Shown: positions 43,804-54,191, numbered from the stretch's first letter. The stretch: 64,000 nt of DNA from Christensenellaceae bacterium (GCA_031280685.1 JAITGM010000041.1:1-64000); one strand, 5' to 3'. The notes: generated from the letters alone by a model not told the origin. A program made the numbers and translations.

Positions 43804-44840
43804 AGCGCGACGCCCCCCTCGCCCTCTTCGGCCGCGCCGATGAGGTAGGCTTCTTCGCCGGCATTTTCCAAGAGCGCCAGCGCCTGCTTTTCTTCGCCCT
43901 TTTTCACGGCCATCACCATGCCCAGGCCCATGTTGAATGTGTTGTACATATCCCGCTCGGGAATCTCGCCCGTCTTTTGAATCAAATCGAAGATCTTGGG
44001 CTTGGGGAAGGCCGAAAGCTGAATCCTTGCGCGCAGGCCGGCGGGCAGCATCCTGGGAATGTTCTCGTAAAAGCCGCCGCCGGTGATGTGCGAGGCCCCG
44101 CGCAGCTCTACCTTGCCCAGCAGGGCGTCCATGGCCCTTGCATAGATGCGCGTGGGCGTCAGCAGGGTTTCGAGCAGCGGCGCGCCCAGCGCTTCGTCAA
44201 AGCGCACATACTCAGCGCCGTCCTTGATGCCAAAAACCTTGCGGATGAGCGAAAAGGCGTTGGAATGCGCCCCCGACGACGGCAGGCCGATGAGCGCATC
44301 GCCCGGGCGCAGGCTCTCTTTGTTCAAAATCTTCTTTTCGTCCGCGATGCCGACGCAAAAGCCTGCCAAATCGTATTCATCCTCTGGCATCAGGCCCGGG
44401 TGCTCGGCGGTTTCGCCGCCGATGAGCGCGGCGCCCGCCTGCACGCAGCCCTCGGCCACGCCGGATACGATCCCCGCGATGACCTCGGGGCGGTTCTTGC
44501 CGCAGGCGATGTAATCAAGGAAGAAGAGGGGCTTCGCCCCGGCGCAGAGCACGTCGTTTGCGCACATGGCCACCACGTCGATGCCAATGGTATCGTGCTT
44601 GCCCAGCAAAAAGGCGATTTTCAGCTTGGTGCCCACGCCGTCGGTGCCCGAAACCAGCACCGGCCGCTCCATCCCCGCAAAATCGGGCGCGAACAACCCG
44701 CCGAAGCCGCCGATGCCGGAAACCACGCCGGGCGTCATCGTCCGCGCGACGGAACCCTTCATGAGCTCCACGGCGCGGTAGCCCGCCGTGATATCGACCC
44801 CCGCGCTCTTGTAGCTTTGGGAATGACTATATTGCTCCAT
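43797..44840 (-). CDS. purM: Phosphoribosylformylglycinamidine cyclo-ligase
   Basis: SYKSAGVDITAGYRAVELMK; SGTDGVGTKLKIAF. Confidence 0.96.
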   Translation of the reverse strand: MEQYSHSQSYKSAGVDITAGYRAVELMKGSVARTMTPGVVSGIGGFGGLFAPDFAGMERPVLVSGTDGVGTKLKIAFLLGKHDTIGIDVVAMCANDVLCAGAKPLFFLDYIACGKNRPEVIAGIVSGVAEGCVQAGAALIGGETAEHPGLMPEDEYDLAGFCVGIADEKKILNKESLRPGDALIGLPSSGAHSNAFSLIRKVFGIKDGAEYVRFDEALGAPLLETLLTPTRIYARAMDALLGKVELRGASHITGGGFYENIPRMLPAGLRARIQLSAFPKPKIFDLIQKTGEIPERDMYNTFNMGLGMVMAVKKGEEKQALALLENAGEEAYLIGAAEEGEGGVALW

Positions 44841-44842
44841 GG

Positions 44843-46300
44843 CTACTGCTCCTTGTCTTCGCCCCGGCCGCTCAGGCTCAGGGGCGAAAGGTATTTGTCT
44901 TCAAAAGGCTTTGGCGGCTCGGCCGGGTAATCGCCGGTGAAGCAGCCCAGGCAAAGGCCGAGCCTTGCGCCTTCTGCGATCTTTGGCATGTCGGCGGCGT
45001 CCAGGTAGCCCAGGGAATCGACCAAGAGCGCCCGGCGAATCCCTTCTGCGTCCATGCCGGCGGTCACGAGTGCCTCCCCGGGGTCTATATAGGTGCCAAA
45101 ATAGCAGGGATGGCGGAAGGGCGGGGACGAGATGCGCAGGTGCACCTCTGCCGCCCCGGCCTCGCGCAGGAGGCGCAGCGCCTGGGCGATGGTCGTGCCG
45201 CGCACGATGGAATCATCGACCACGACGACGCGCTTGCCCTTCACCACGTGCTCCACGGCGCCAAGCTTGATCTCGACCTCGGCCTGGCGCTGCGCGCTGT
45301 TCGGCCCAGCCAGCGTCCTGCCGACGTAGCGGTTCTTGATCAGGCCGATGCCGTAGGGCAGCCCCGAGGCCTGCGCATAGCCCAGCGCGGCATCCAACCC
45401 GGTATCCGGCGCGCCGATGACCACATCGGCCTTCGCCGGGTGCTTTTGGGCCAGGATCGCGCCCGCGCGCAGCCTGGCCGCGTGCACCGAAACGCCGTCG
45501 AGCACGGAATCAGGCCTGGCGAAATAGACCAGCTCATAAGCACAGAGCGCGCCCTTTCCCCCGCAGTGGGCCTTGAGCGAAAAAAGCTCGCCCTCCCGCA
45601 CCACGGCTACCTCGCCTGGAGCGATATCGCGAAGCAGCTCGCCGCCCAGGGTTTCGAACGCGCAGGATTCGGACGAGACCGCGTAGCCGCCGCCGACCCG
45701 CCCAATACAAAGCGGCCGGAAACCGATCGGATCCCTGGCCGCGATGAGCTTGCGGGCGGACATCAAGACGATGGAGTAGGCGCCCTTAAGCCTGCCCATG
45801 GTGTTTTCAAGCGCCTTTTCGGTGGAGGGAGCGCGAAGGCGCTCCCTCGTGAAGACCTGGGCTATGACCTCGCAATCGGTCAGGGTGTGGAAGATCGCGC
45901 CGCCCAGCTCGAGCTCGTCGCGCAGCTCGTGCGCGTTGGTCAGGGCGCCGTTGAAGCAAATCGCGATGTTGCCCTTCACGTGCCGCAGCACGAGCGGCTG
46001 GGCGCTCGCCTTGTCGCGGTTGCCGCCGGAGCCGTAGCGCACGTGGCCGATGGCGATCTGCGCCTGGCCGAGAAAGTCGAGTGCCTCCTGGTCGAGCACC
46101 TCGGGCACGAGGCCGGAATCGCGCACGCCGCGCAGAAGGCCATCCTCGCTCACCGCGATGCCGCAGCTCATCTGCCCCCGGTGCTGCAGCGCATAGAGGG
46201 CCACATAGGTCGACGAGACGACCTCGCGGCCCTTTTCTTGCGCGCAAACGCCAAAGACCCCGCATTCCTCGCGGGGTTTATCGGCCAAAAAGCCCCGCAT
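44843..46300 (-). CDS. purF: Amidophosphoribosyltransferase
   Basis: EECGVFGVCAQ; LQHRGQMSCGIA; VVVDDSIVRGTT. Confidence 0.96.
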   Translation of the reverse strand: MRGFLADKPREECGVFGVCAQEKGREVVSSTYVALYALQHRGQMSCGIAVSEDGLLRGVRDSGLVPEVLDQEALDFLGQAQIAIGHVRYGSGGNRDKASAQPLVLRHVKGNIAICFNGALTNAHELRDELELGGAIFHTLTDCEVIAQVFTRERLRAPSTEKALENTMGRLKGAYSIVLMSARKLIAARDPIGFRPLCIGRVGGGYAVSSESCAFETLGGELLRDIAPGEVAVVREGELFSLKAHCGGKGALCAYELVYFARPDSVLDGVSVHAARLRAGAILAQKHPAKADVVIGAPDTGLDAALGYAQASGLPYGIGLIKNRYVGRTLAGPNSAQRQAEVEIKLGAVEHVVKGKRVVVVDDSIVRGTTIAQALRLLREAGAAEVHLRISSPPFRHPCYFGTYIDPGEALVTAGMDAEGIRRALLVDSLGYLDAADMPKIAEGARLGLCLGCFTGDYPAEPPKPFEDKYLSPLSLSGRGEDKEQ

Positions 46301-46305
46301 GGCGC

Positions 46306-47013
46306 TCACAGCCCGAAGATGCGGCGGGCGACCTCGTTGTAGGCGTCTTCCACGCCCCCAAGGTCCCTGCGGAAGCGATCCTTGTCGAGCTTTTCCCGCG
46401 TCTTGGCGTCCCAAAACCTGCAGGTATCGGGCGAAATCTCGTCCGCCAGCACGATCTGCCCCGCGCTCGTGCGCCCGAACTCCACCTTGAAGTCCACCAG
46501 CACGATCCCGCACTCCAAAAGAAAGCTTTTTAGGTAATCGTTCAGCTTAAAGGTGTATTCGGCGATCAGCCCCAGCTCTTCCCGGCCCGCCAGCCCCAGC
46601 GCGAAGATCTGGCTGTCGTTAATCATCGGGTCGCCCAGGGCGTCGTCCTTCAGGCAGTATTCGATGGTCGGGTTCTTCAATTCAGTCCCCTCTTCCACCC
46701 CGAAGCGCTTTGAGAACGAGCCCGCCGCGATGTTGCGCACGATGACTTCCAGCGGCACGATCTTTACCCTTTTCACCTTGGTTTCGCGCTCGCTTAGTTC
46801 CTCGATGAAGTGCGTGGGCACCCCCTCTTTTTCAAGCTTTTGCATGAAGAAGTTGCTCATGCGGTTGTTGATGACGCCCTTGCCTGTAATCGTCCCCTTC
46901 TTCAGCCCATTGAAGGCCGTCGCGTCGTCCTTATACGAAACGATCAGGGCCTCGGCCTCATCGGTCAGAAAGACCCTTTTCGCCTTCCCCTCATATAATT
47001 GCTCCTTTTTCAT
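46306..47013 (-). CDS. purC: SAICAR synthetase
   Basis: [30 protein letters not shown]. Confidence 0.96.
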   Translation of the reverse strand: MKKEQLYEGKAKRVFLTDEAEALIVSYKDDATAFNGLKKGTITGKGVINNRMSNFFMQKLEKEGVPTHFIEELSERETKVKRVKIVPLEVIVRNIAAGSFSKRFGVEEGTELKNPTIEYCLKDDALGDPMINDSQIFALGLAGREELGLIAEYTFKLNDYLKSFLLECGIVLVDFKVEFGRTSAGQIVLADEISPDTCRFWDAKTREKLDKDRFRRDLGGVEDAYNEVARRIFGL

Positions 47014-47528
47014 AGCCCTTCCACCTCCGTTTGTACTCTTTCGTCCTTCTTTAAAACCTCTTCGCGCATGCTCTTTCTCGATTCCAAAAGCCTTTCAGCC
47101 AGGGTTTCATCGCCGATTGCCAGCATCTCGATCGCCAGGAGGGCAGCATTGTCGGCCCCGTCGATGGCGACGGTCGCCACCGGGATGCCCCTTGGCATCT
47201 GCACGGTGGCCAGCAGGGCGTCCAGCCCATCCAGCGAAACCTTGATGGGGATGCCGATCACCGGCAGAACGCTCTGCGCGGCCAGCGCCCCGGCCAGGTG
47301 TGCGGCCTTGCCGGCGGCCGCAATCAGCACGCCAAAGCCGTTTTCGCGCGCGTTTTGGGCAAACTCCGCGGCCTCGAATGGGGTTCTGTGCGCGGAGAAA
47401 ACGTGAACCTCGAACGGCACATCAAAGGCCTTCAAGATCTGGAATGCTCCCTTCAGGGCGGCAAAGTCAGAATCGCTCCCCATGATGACGGCGACCTTTT
47501 TCACTTCCAAAATCCTTCCTCTCCCCAT
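47010..47528 (-). CDS. purE: 5-(carboxyamino)imidazole ribonucleotide mutase (start may be GTG at 47504)
   Basis: [49 protein letters not shown]. Confidence 0.95.
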   Translation of the reverse strand: MGRGRILEVKKVAVIMGSDSDFAALKGAFQILKAFDVPFEVHVFSAHRTPFEAAEFAQNARENGFGVLIAAAGKAAHLAGALAAQSVLPVIGIPIKVSLDGLDALLATVQMPRGIPVATVAIDGADNAALLAIEMLAIGDETLAERLLESRKSMREEVLKKDERVQTEVEGL

Positions 47529-47707
47529 GATTTTACACGGTTATTGTAACGACTTTAGGCGGAAAACTCAAGGGCGGGCAGGGAACAGCTCGAAGCTTAT
47601 CACAAAATTAATGTTGACGGTTCCGGCCTCGCTCATGCGGCGCTTGCCCCGCGCCGAGGCCCTCTTTTTCTTTCTTGAAGGGGTTTTCATGCCGGCGGGT
47701 GAGGGGT

Positions 47708-47827
47708 TTAAAGGGGGCGAAGGGCATGCCCCTCCCATTCAGGGGTAGGGTTGGCATTGCGGGCTTTCGTGACTTGCTCCTGCGTCAGGCCGCGCGCCCT
47801 TCGCAGCACCTTTAGGGTTTCGTTCAT
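47708..47827 (-). pseudogene. Truncated XRE-type HTH ORF (39 aa)
   Basis: AGGAGG RBS then MNETLKVLRRARGLTQEQV|TKARNANPTPEWEGHALRPL*; only the first HTH helices remain. Confidence 0.5.
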
Positions 47828-48099
47828 GGCAGTTCCTCCTTTCGCCCATACAATCGGTATAGCATAAAGCCCGCACGCGAACAATCTCTTGCTGGTTATG
47901 CCGCGCGCAACCGCGGGTTGCTTTATTTCATTCCTCTGGCGCCGCTAGTGGTTATTAGGCTGCCTTTTTTTCGCCGATTCAGGCTGATCCTCTCGCTTGC
48001 GTTCATTAGGGGCCGCGCGTGGTTAAATCCCATTTAGTAAGCGGCGGATTCGCAATGGAATGGCGGCCAACGGGCCGCGCAGCCAATGGAAGCGACGCA

Positions 48100-48276
48100 A
48101 GGGCAGCGAAGAGGCTCGAATTGCGACTTCGGGGGGCGGGCCCGGAGGTTTCCTCCGGGGGCGGCTGCAACGGCTCAGGCCGAACCCGTGGGTTCGAAGC
48201 CTGAGCCGTTGCAGCCGTCAGCCGCGCGCAGCGCGGCGCCCGCCCCCCGGCGCGCGAGCGAAGCGAGCGCGCCTCC
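48100..48276. repeat. GC-rich modular palindromic repeat, copy 1
   Basis: GGCGGGCCCGGAGGTTTCCTCCGGGGGCGGCTGC + 54-nt palindrome + GGCGCGCGAGCGAAGCGAGCGCGCC. Confidence 0.8.
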
Positions 48277-48358
48277 ATTCCCGCACACAACACTAGAGGG
48301 GATTGCCCGCACGCCGGCCTTATACTATACTGATAACAGCCTGAAAGGAGCGATAACC

Positions 48359-49789
48359 ATGCCCGAAACCCAAGACAGTCAATACCAAAGCGCGCTTTCG
48401 GGGCGCTACGCCTCAAAGGAGATGCTCGGCCTTTTTTCGAACGATACCAGGTATGGGCTTTGGCGCAGGCTCTGGGCGGCGCTCGCCAAGGCCGAGATGG
48501 AGCTTGGCCTGCCGGTCACGCAGGCGCAGGTTGACCAGCTCGAGCAGCACCTGGATGACATCGACTACGCGGCCGTCGCCGAAAAAGAAAGGGAGATCCG
48601 CCACGACGTGATGGCCCACGTGCACGCCTACGGCCTCAAGGCGCCGCTGGCCAAGGGCATCATTCATCTGGGGGCCACCTCCTGCTACGTGACCGACAAC
48701 GCGGATATCCTCATCCTGCAAAGAGGGCTGCTCCTCATCCGCGAAAAGCTCGTGGGGGTGCTCAAAAACCTCGCCGCCTTCGCCGAAAGCTATAAGGCGC
48801 TGCCGGCGCTGGGCTACACCCACCTGCAGCCCGCCCAGCCCGTGACGGTGGGCAAGCGCGCCACGCTTTGGATGCAGGATCTCCTCCTCGACGTCGAGGA
48901 GCTCGATTTTACGCTCTCTTCGTTAAAGCTCCTGGGCTCGCGCGGCACCACGGGCACGCAGGCCAGCTTCTTGGCTCTTTTTGAGGGGGATCACCAAAAG
49001 GTCGAGGCTCTGGACGCGAAGATCTCCGGGCATTTTGGCCTGCCCGTCTTCCCGGTCAGCGGGCAGACCTACCCGCGCAAGCTCGATTCCAGGGTTTTGA
49101 ACCTTCTTTCCTCCATCGCGCAGAGCGCCTCTAAGTTCGGCAACGATTTGCGGCTCCTGCAGCACATGCGCGAAATGGAGGAGCCCTTCGAGAAGGGCCA
49201 GGTCGGCTCCTCCGCGATGGCCTACAAGCGCAATCCCATGCGCTCCGAGCGCATCTGCTCCCTTTCACGTTTCATCATCAGCCAGGCACAAAACCCGGCC
49301 CTGACGGCCTCCACGCAATGGCTCGAAAGGACCCTGGACGACTCCGCAAACCGCAGGCTCTCCATCTCCGAAGCCTTCCTCGCCACAGACGCCGTTTTGC
49401 GCCTGATGCTCAACGTTTCCGACGGGCTCATCGTCTACGAGAAGATCATCGGGCGCAGGCTCCGCGAATTCATGCCCTTCATGGCCACCGAAAACATCCT
49501 GATGGAAGCCGTGCGCCGCGGAGGCGACCGGCAGGCTCTGCACGAAAAGATCCGCGAGCACTCGATGGAAGCCTCCCGCCGCATGAAAGAAGAGGGCGCG
49601 GACTGCGACCTGACGGAACGCCTCGCGGCCGACCCCGCCTTTGGAATGAGCCTAGGCCAGCTCGAGGGCCTGCTCGACCCAAAGCTCTATATCGGCCGCT
49701 GCCCCGAGCAGGTCGAAGCCTTCCTGAAGGAGGAAATCGCCCCTCTGATAGCGGGCACGGACGCGGTGCAGGCACAGATCGAGGTATAG
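48359..49789 (+). CDS. purB: Adenylosuccinate lyase
   Basis: YQSALSGRYASKEML; HLGATSCYVTDNAD; GSSAMAYKRNPMRSERICSL. Confidence 0.96.
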   Translation: MPETQDSQYQSALSGRYASKEMLGLFSNDTRYGLWRRLWAALAKAEMELGLPVTQAQVDQLEQHLDDIDYAAVAEKEREIRHDVMAHVHAYGLKAPLAKGIIHLGATSCYVTDNADILILQRGLLLIREKLVGVLKNLAAFAESYKALPALGYTHLQPAQPVTVGKRATLWMQDLLLDVEELDFTLSSLKLLGSRGTTGTQASFLALFEGDHQKVEALDAKISGHFGLPVFPVSGQTYPRKLDSRVLNLLSSIAQSASKFGNDLRLLQHMREMEEPFEKGQVGSSAMAYKRNPMRSERICSLSRFIISQAQNPALTASTQWLERTLDDSANRRLSISEAFLATDAVLRLMLNVSDGLIVYEKIIGRRLREFMPFMATENILMEAVRRGGDRQALHEKIREHSMEASRRMKEEGADCDLTERLAADPAFGMSLGQLEGLLDPKLYIGRCPEQVEAFLKEEIAPLIAGTDAVQAQIEV

Positions 49790-50079
49790 CCCTCTTTTCC
49801 TCGCGGGTTGCGCCGCCCGCGGCGGCTCCTCCTCGCTAGCATCCCTTTGCAACCCAAGCGGGAGAGCAACTCTCCCGCACCCTCTCAGGGATGGGCTCAG
49901 GGCAATTCTTGCCTTGCGAAACGCCCTGAAGACGAATCTGATTCTACGCATCCGCCGCCCGCGGGCGGGATTTAACAACACGAGGGCTCTAATGGGCGAA
50001 AGCGAGGAAGATCGGGCCTGAATCTACCCAAACCCGTTGCCCATGAACGCAACGCGGCCAAGGGAAGCTGCCTCGGGGC

Positions 50080-50192
50080 AACGAAGAGGCTTTGGGTTGC
50101 GGCTTCGGGGGCGGGCCCGGAGGTTTCCTCCGGGGGCGGCTGCCGCGCGGCGCCCGCCCCTTGGCGCGCGAGCGGAAGCGAGCGCGCCTTCG
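50080..50192. repeat. GC-rich modular palindromic repeat, copy 2
   Basis: GGCGGGCCCGGAGGTTTCCTCCGGGGGCGGCTGCCGCGCGGCGCCCGCCCCTTGGCGCGCGAGCGGAAGCGAGCGCGCC. Confidence 0.8.
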
Positions 50193-50206
50193 TTCCCGTT
50201 CTCCGC

Positions 50207-51178
50207 TTATTGCAGCCTTCCCGCCAAGCAAATCCAATCCTTCCGCTCCTGTTCGGCCAGCAGGCGCAGGCCAGCGCCCTCCATCGCCGCGAGAATCTCG
50301 TTTCGTCTTTCGGAGATGATGCCCGAGCAGATGAAGACGCCCCCCTTTTCCAACAGCCCTGGCACGATGGGCATCAGCGGAAGGAGCACCCCGGCTACGA
50401 TGTTCGCCACCACGATATTCGGCTTCCCGCCAAAGACCGAGAGGTCAAAGGCCTCATCCAGAACGTTTCCGGTTAGAAACCGGGCCCTTTCGGGGGCCAG
50501 GCCGTTGCTTTCCAGATTGATGCGGCAGATCGCCTCCGCGTTCGGATCAATGTCGATGCCGACCGCCTCGCTCGCGCCCAAGAGCAGCGCCCCAATCGAA
50601 AGGATTCCGCTGCCGCAGCCCAGATCGGCGACCCTCTCGCCCCCCTTGATGAACTCCTCCAGCATGGCGAGGGAAAGCTGCGTGGTTTCGTGCGTGCCCG
50701 TGCCAAAGACCATGCCCGGATCCATATTCAAAATTGCCCTGCCCTCCGGGTTTTCGTCAAGCTCTTCCCAGGAGGGCTTGATCAGCAGCTTTTTCCCAAT
50801 CGGCGTCGGCCTGTAATAGCGCTTCCAGTTATTGGCCCAATCCTCTTCGCGCACGGGATCCACTTCGATGCGCATCGGCCCCGGATCTATTCCCACGATA
50901 CGGCGGCGCAGCTCTTCCGCCGCCAGCCTGATCTGCGCGAGCTGCCTTTCGCCCACCTTGTCTCGCGCCAAATAGACGCGCACGCAGGGCCTTCTCGCGT
51001 CCAGCACCTCCGAAGCCTCCACATAGTCCCAATGGGCGGCGCTTTCATCCAAAAAACGCTGAACGGTTTCCGCGCTCTCGATGATCTCATACTGCGCAAG
51101 CCCGAGCTCGCTCAGGGCGTTGCCCACCAACTCCAGCGCCTCCTCGGCGGCGTAAATCGTCACACGGTTTAAGTCCAT
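50207..51178 (-). CDS. prmA: Ribosomal protein L11 methyltransferase
   Basis: DPGMVFGTGTHETTQLSLAMLEEF; VADLGCGSGILSIGALLLG. Confidence 0.95.
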   Translation of the reverse strand: MDLNRVTIYAAEEALELVGNALSELGLAQYEIIESAETVQRFLDESAAHWDYVEASEVLDARRPCVRVYLARDKVGERQLAQIRLAAEELRRRIVGIDPGPMRIEVDPVREEDWANNWKRYYRPTPIGKKLLIKPSWEELDENPEGRAILNMDPGMVFGTGTHETTQLSLAMLEEFIKGGERVADLGCGSGILSIGALLLGASEAVGIDIDPNAEAICRINLESNGLAPERARFLTGNVLDEAFDLSVFGGKPNIVVANIVAGVLLPLMPIVPGLLEKGGVFICSGIISERRNEILAAMEGAGLRLLAEQERKDWICLAGRLQ

Positions 51179-51189
51179 TTGCCTTCCCC

Positions 51190-51588
51190 TCACTCTTGCA
51201 GGGCGTGGAGCCTGCTCAGCGCCTCTTCCCTGTCGTTCAGGAAGAGAATCCGCCCGCCCTTGTTGCTCTCATAGATGAAGTCGCGCAGGGCCTTGCTCCC
51301 ATAGCCCGAAAAATCGCCCAGAATGCAGAGCGCAAGGCGATAATTAACGAACTTTTGCAGAACTTCCCCCGCAAGGCCGGTTCTTAGGTCGAAAAAGGCT
51401 TCCGCAATGGCGCTTTTTGGCAAAATCAAGGCTCTTGCGCCAAACTCGTAGCGGGCATTGACCAGCAAATCCAGAGCGTCCTGCGCGGAGGAAACGCAAA
51501 CGCCCTCCCCTTCCCAAACCGCGACGATGGAATCGCCCCTCTCCTCCTTGCTGAACGGCATTTCGCTCCCCATCCTTTCCATGTGCAT
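51190..51588 (-). CDS. DUF4180 domain-containing protein
   Basis: ALILPKSAIAEAFFDLRTGLAGEVLQKFVNYRLALCILGDFSGYGSKALRDFIYESNKGG. Confidence 0.85.
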   Translation of the reverse strand: MHMERMGSEMPFSKEERGDSIVAVWEGEGVCVSSAQDALDLLVNARYEFGARALILPKSAIAEAFFDLRTGLAGEVLQKFVNYRLALCILGDFSGYGSKALRDFIYESNKGGRILFLNDREEALSRLHALQE

Positions 51589-53211
51589 TTAATCTCCTCT
51601 CAATGGCGGCGCTTGGCCCGCCTCCAGCAGGGCGATCGCGCAGCGCGCTCCGTCCGCCGCGGCCGAGAGAATCCCTCCCGCGTAGCCCGCGCCCTCGCCG
51701 CAGGGGTAAAGGCCCAAAATACTGCCCTGCAGGCTGTTTTTATCGCGCGGAATGCGCAGCGGCGAGGAGGATCTCGTTTCCACGCCCATCAAAACCGACT
51801 CGTGGTCTGTAAAGCCCCGCACACGCCTGGCGAACTGTGGCAGCGCCTGGCGGATGGACTCCGCCGCAAAACCCGGCAGGCAGGCGCGCAAATCGGCCGG
51901 CGTAACGCCCGGGGCGAAGCTGGGCCGCAGCGCGCCCAGGGCGCGGCTCGCCCGCCCCGCAAGGAAGTCCTCCATCCGCTGCGCCGGGGCGCGAAAGCGC
52001 CCTCCGCCCAGTTCGAAGGCCTTTTTTTCGAATTGCCGTTGAAACTCGATGCCGGCCAGCGGGCCCTCCCCGCCAAAATCGCCGGGTTCCACCGAGCACA
52101 GCAGCGCGCTGTTGGCATTTTCGCCGTCGCGCGCAAAGGCGCTCATGCCGTTGATGTTGAGCAGGCCCTCCTCCGAGCTGGCGGCCAGAACCCGTCCGCC
52201 CGGGCACATGCAAAAGCTGTAGACCGATCGGCCATTGGGCAAATGGCAACTCAGCTTGTATTCGGCGGCGCCCAGCGCCGGGTGCCCGGCAAACTCGCCG
52301 TACTGCGCCCTGTCGATCAGCGCCTGCGGGTGCTCGATGCGCAGGCCGATCGAAAAGGCCTTTTGCTCCATGCGCAGCCCACTCTCGGCCAGCATGGCGA
52401 AGGTATCGCGCGCGCTGTGGCCAATACAAAGCAAAAGCGCCTCGCAGGGCAATTCTTCCTGCCCGTTTTCCCCCTCGGCCCGCAGGGCCCGGAGCCGTCC
52501 CGCCCCTTGCACAAGGCCAGTCAGCTTCGTGCCGAAGCGAATCTCCCCGCCCAGCGCAAGAATTCTCTCGCGCAGGCCCTTGAGCATTTTGGGCAAAAAG
52601 TCCGTGCCTATGTGCGGCTTAGCAGCGTAAAGAATCTCTTCCGGCGCACCCGCCTTCACAAATTCATCTAAAATAAAGGGAATATACGGGCTTTTGATGC
52701 CGGTCGTCAACTTCCCGTCCGAAAAGGTGCCCGCGCCGCCCTCGCCAAACAGCACATTCGAGGAGGGATCCAGCCTGCCGCTGGCAAAAAAGTCCGCCAC
52801 GTCCGCCTGGCGCCGCTCCACAGGCCTTCCCCGCTCGATGAGGAGAGGGCGCGCCCCGGCCTTTGCGAGAATCAGCGCGGCGAGCAGCCCCGCGGGCCCC
52901 GCGCCGACCACCACCGGGCGCAGACGGCCCCTTGGCGCCTCGGGCAGGGCAGGCATTTTAGGCGGCGCATGGAGTTCCATGCCAGCCTGGCGCGCCAGCG
53001 GCTCCTCGGCCGCCTCGTCCTCCAGGCCCACGAGCAAGTGAAAGACGAAGTGAATCTCGGCCTTATCGCGGGCATCGACGCTCTTTTTCAGCACCCGCAA
53101 TTCCTTCACCGCCAAAGGCTCGATCTGCAGCCTGCGGCAAGCCAGGTTGAGCAGGGTTTGCATCTCGTGCGCCAACGGAACCCGCAGGTTTTGCAGTAGG
53201 ATCAAGGCCAC
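51589..53211 (-). CDS. NAD(P)/FAD-dependent oxidoreductase
   Basis: PVVVGAGPAGLLAALILAKAGARPLLIERG; NVLFGEGGAGTFSDGKLTT. Confidence 0.9.
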   Translation of the reverse strand: MALILLQNLRVPLAHEMQTLLNLACRRLQIEPLAVKELRVLKKSVDARDKAEIHFVFHLLVGLEDEAAEEPLARQAGMELHAPPKMPALPEAPRGRLRPVVVGAGPAGLLAALILAKAGARPLLIERGRPVERRQADVADFFASGRLDPSSNVLFGEGGAGTFSDGKLTTGIKSPYIPFILDEFVKAGAPEEILYAAKPHIGTDFLPKMLKGLRERILALGGEIRFGTKLTGLVQGAGRLRALRAEGENGQEELPCEALLLCIGHSARDTFAMLAESGLRMEQKAFSIGLRIEHPQALIDRAQYGEFAGHPALGAAEYKLSCHLPNGRSVYSFCMCPGGRVLAASSEEGLLNINGMSAFARDGENANSALLCSVEPGDFGGEGPLAGIEFQRQFEKKAFELGGGRFRAPAQRMEDFLAGRASRALGALRPSFAPGVTPADLRACLPGFAAESIRQALPQFARRVRGFTDHESVLMGVETRSSSPLRIPRDKNSLQGSILGLYPCGEGAGYAGGILSAAADGARCAIALLEAGQAPPLRGD

Positions 53212-53317
53212 ACCTTCTTTTTCGCGTTATTCTCTGACCGCCTTCGGCTTCGCGGAAGCGCGCTCCCCAAGGGTCGCGCGCCTGAACAAATCGCCTCGCT
53301 TCCGCTCGGCGGGAACG

Positions 53318-53427
53318 GGCGCGCTCGCTACCGCTCGCGCGCCAAGGGCGGGCGCCGCGCTGCGCGCGGCCGCCAGGCGCGGCTTTGCCGCGCCTGGCCC
53401 CGGAGGCTTGCCTCCGGGCCCGCCCAC
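53318..53427. repeat. GC-rich modular palindromic repeat, copy 3 (inverted)
   Basis: reverse complement shares GGGCGGGCCCGGAGG..CCTCCGGGG and GCGCAGCGCGGCGCCCGCCC.TGGCGCGCGAGCGGTAGCGAGCGCGCC. Confidence 0.75.
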
Positions 53428-53651
53428 GAGGCCGCGAGCCGAACGGCTTCCCCTGGGGGCTTCGGCTTTCTTCCCGTTTGCGATCGAAAAACCGCCCCGC
53501 CCGCTTGAATCCCGCCCCGCGGGCGACGGTTTCGTAGGGAAAGGGCTGGCCTGCGGCGCTGCACGAGGCGAGACAAGCCACGACATACCCCTGGTGGAGC
53601 GCGAGGAGGCTGCCTCCTCGCCCGTGCTCCGTTGGGTTTTAGGTTTAAACC

Positions 53652-54116
53652 CTAGTCAGGCCGCTTCCCACCGATCTTTCCAAACAGCTCAAAGCCAGCC
53701 TTCTGCGCGGTCCGCAGAGAAGCCCTGTTCTTTTTATCGCAAAGATAGATGAGGATCTCCTCCGGCAGGTCGCGGCAAAGGGCGCGCAGCGCCTGCCCGG
53801 CCAGCCCTCGCCCGCGAAAGGCGGGCTCGGTTTCCACGGTCAAAAGCCTGACCCCGAAGCGTTCCTTGCCCGCCACGGCCCAGCTCACGATCCTTCCCTC
53901 GCGCTCGATCCCGCGAAACTCGCCCTCCGGCACCCGCAGCGCGCCCAGGATGAAGCGCCCGCCGGGCGAAGAAAGGCAGTCTTCCTCGGGCAGAAGCATC
54001 GTTTCGCCAGGCAGCAGCGCGAGGATGGCGCCGGGCCGCGCCAAGTCGCGGGTGAAGGCGCGCTCCTCTCCCAAATAAGCCCGAAAGAAGGCGAGCGCCT
54101 CGCTTTCGCCGCGCAT
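53652..54116 (-). CDS. GNAT family N-acetyltransferase
   Basis: FGVRLLTVETEPAFRGRGLAGQALRALCRDLP. Confidence 0.85.
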   Translation of the reverse strand: MRGESEALAFFRAYLGEERAFTRDLARPGAILALLPGETMLLPEEDCLSSPGGRFILGALRVPEGEFRGIEREGRIVSWAVAGKERFGVRLLTVETEPAFRGRGLAGQALRALCRDLPEEILIYLCDKKNRASLRTAQKAGFELFGKIGGKRPD

Positions 54117-54191
54117 TACCCCGCCTCCTCGCTTTGACAGGCCCTTTCGCCCTTGCTATACTCCCCATAGTATAGCAGTTTTTCGCGGGCT

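Noticed and set aside
43626-46342. Long plus-strand ORFs (43626-44930, 45110-46342) antisense to purN/purM/purF
   Set aside because: Antisense shadows of clear pur genes; no independent family motifs.
48086-48358. N-terminal extension of the purB ORF
   Set aside because: Derived from the palindromic repeat; canonical start MPETQDSQYQSALSGRY at 48359 has an RBS.
51583-52671. 362 aa plus-strand ORF antisense to the FAD oxidoreductase
   Set aside because: Shadow ORF in GC-rich coding sequence.
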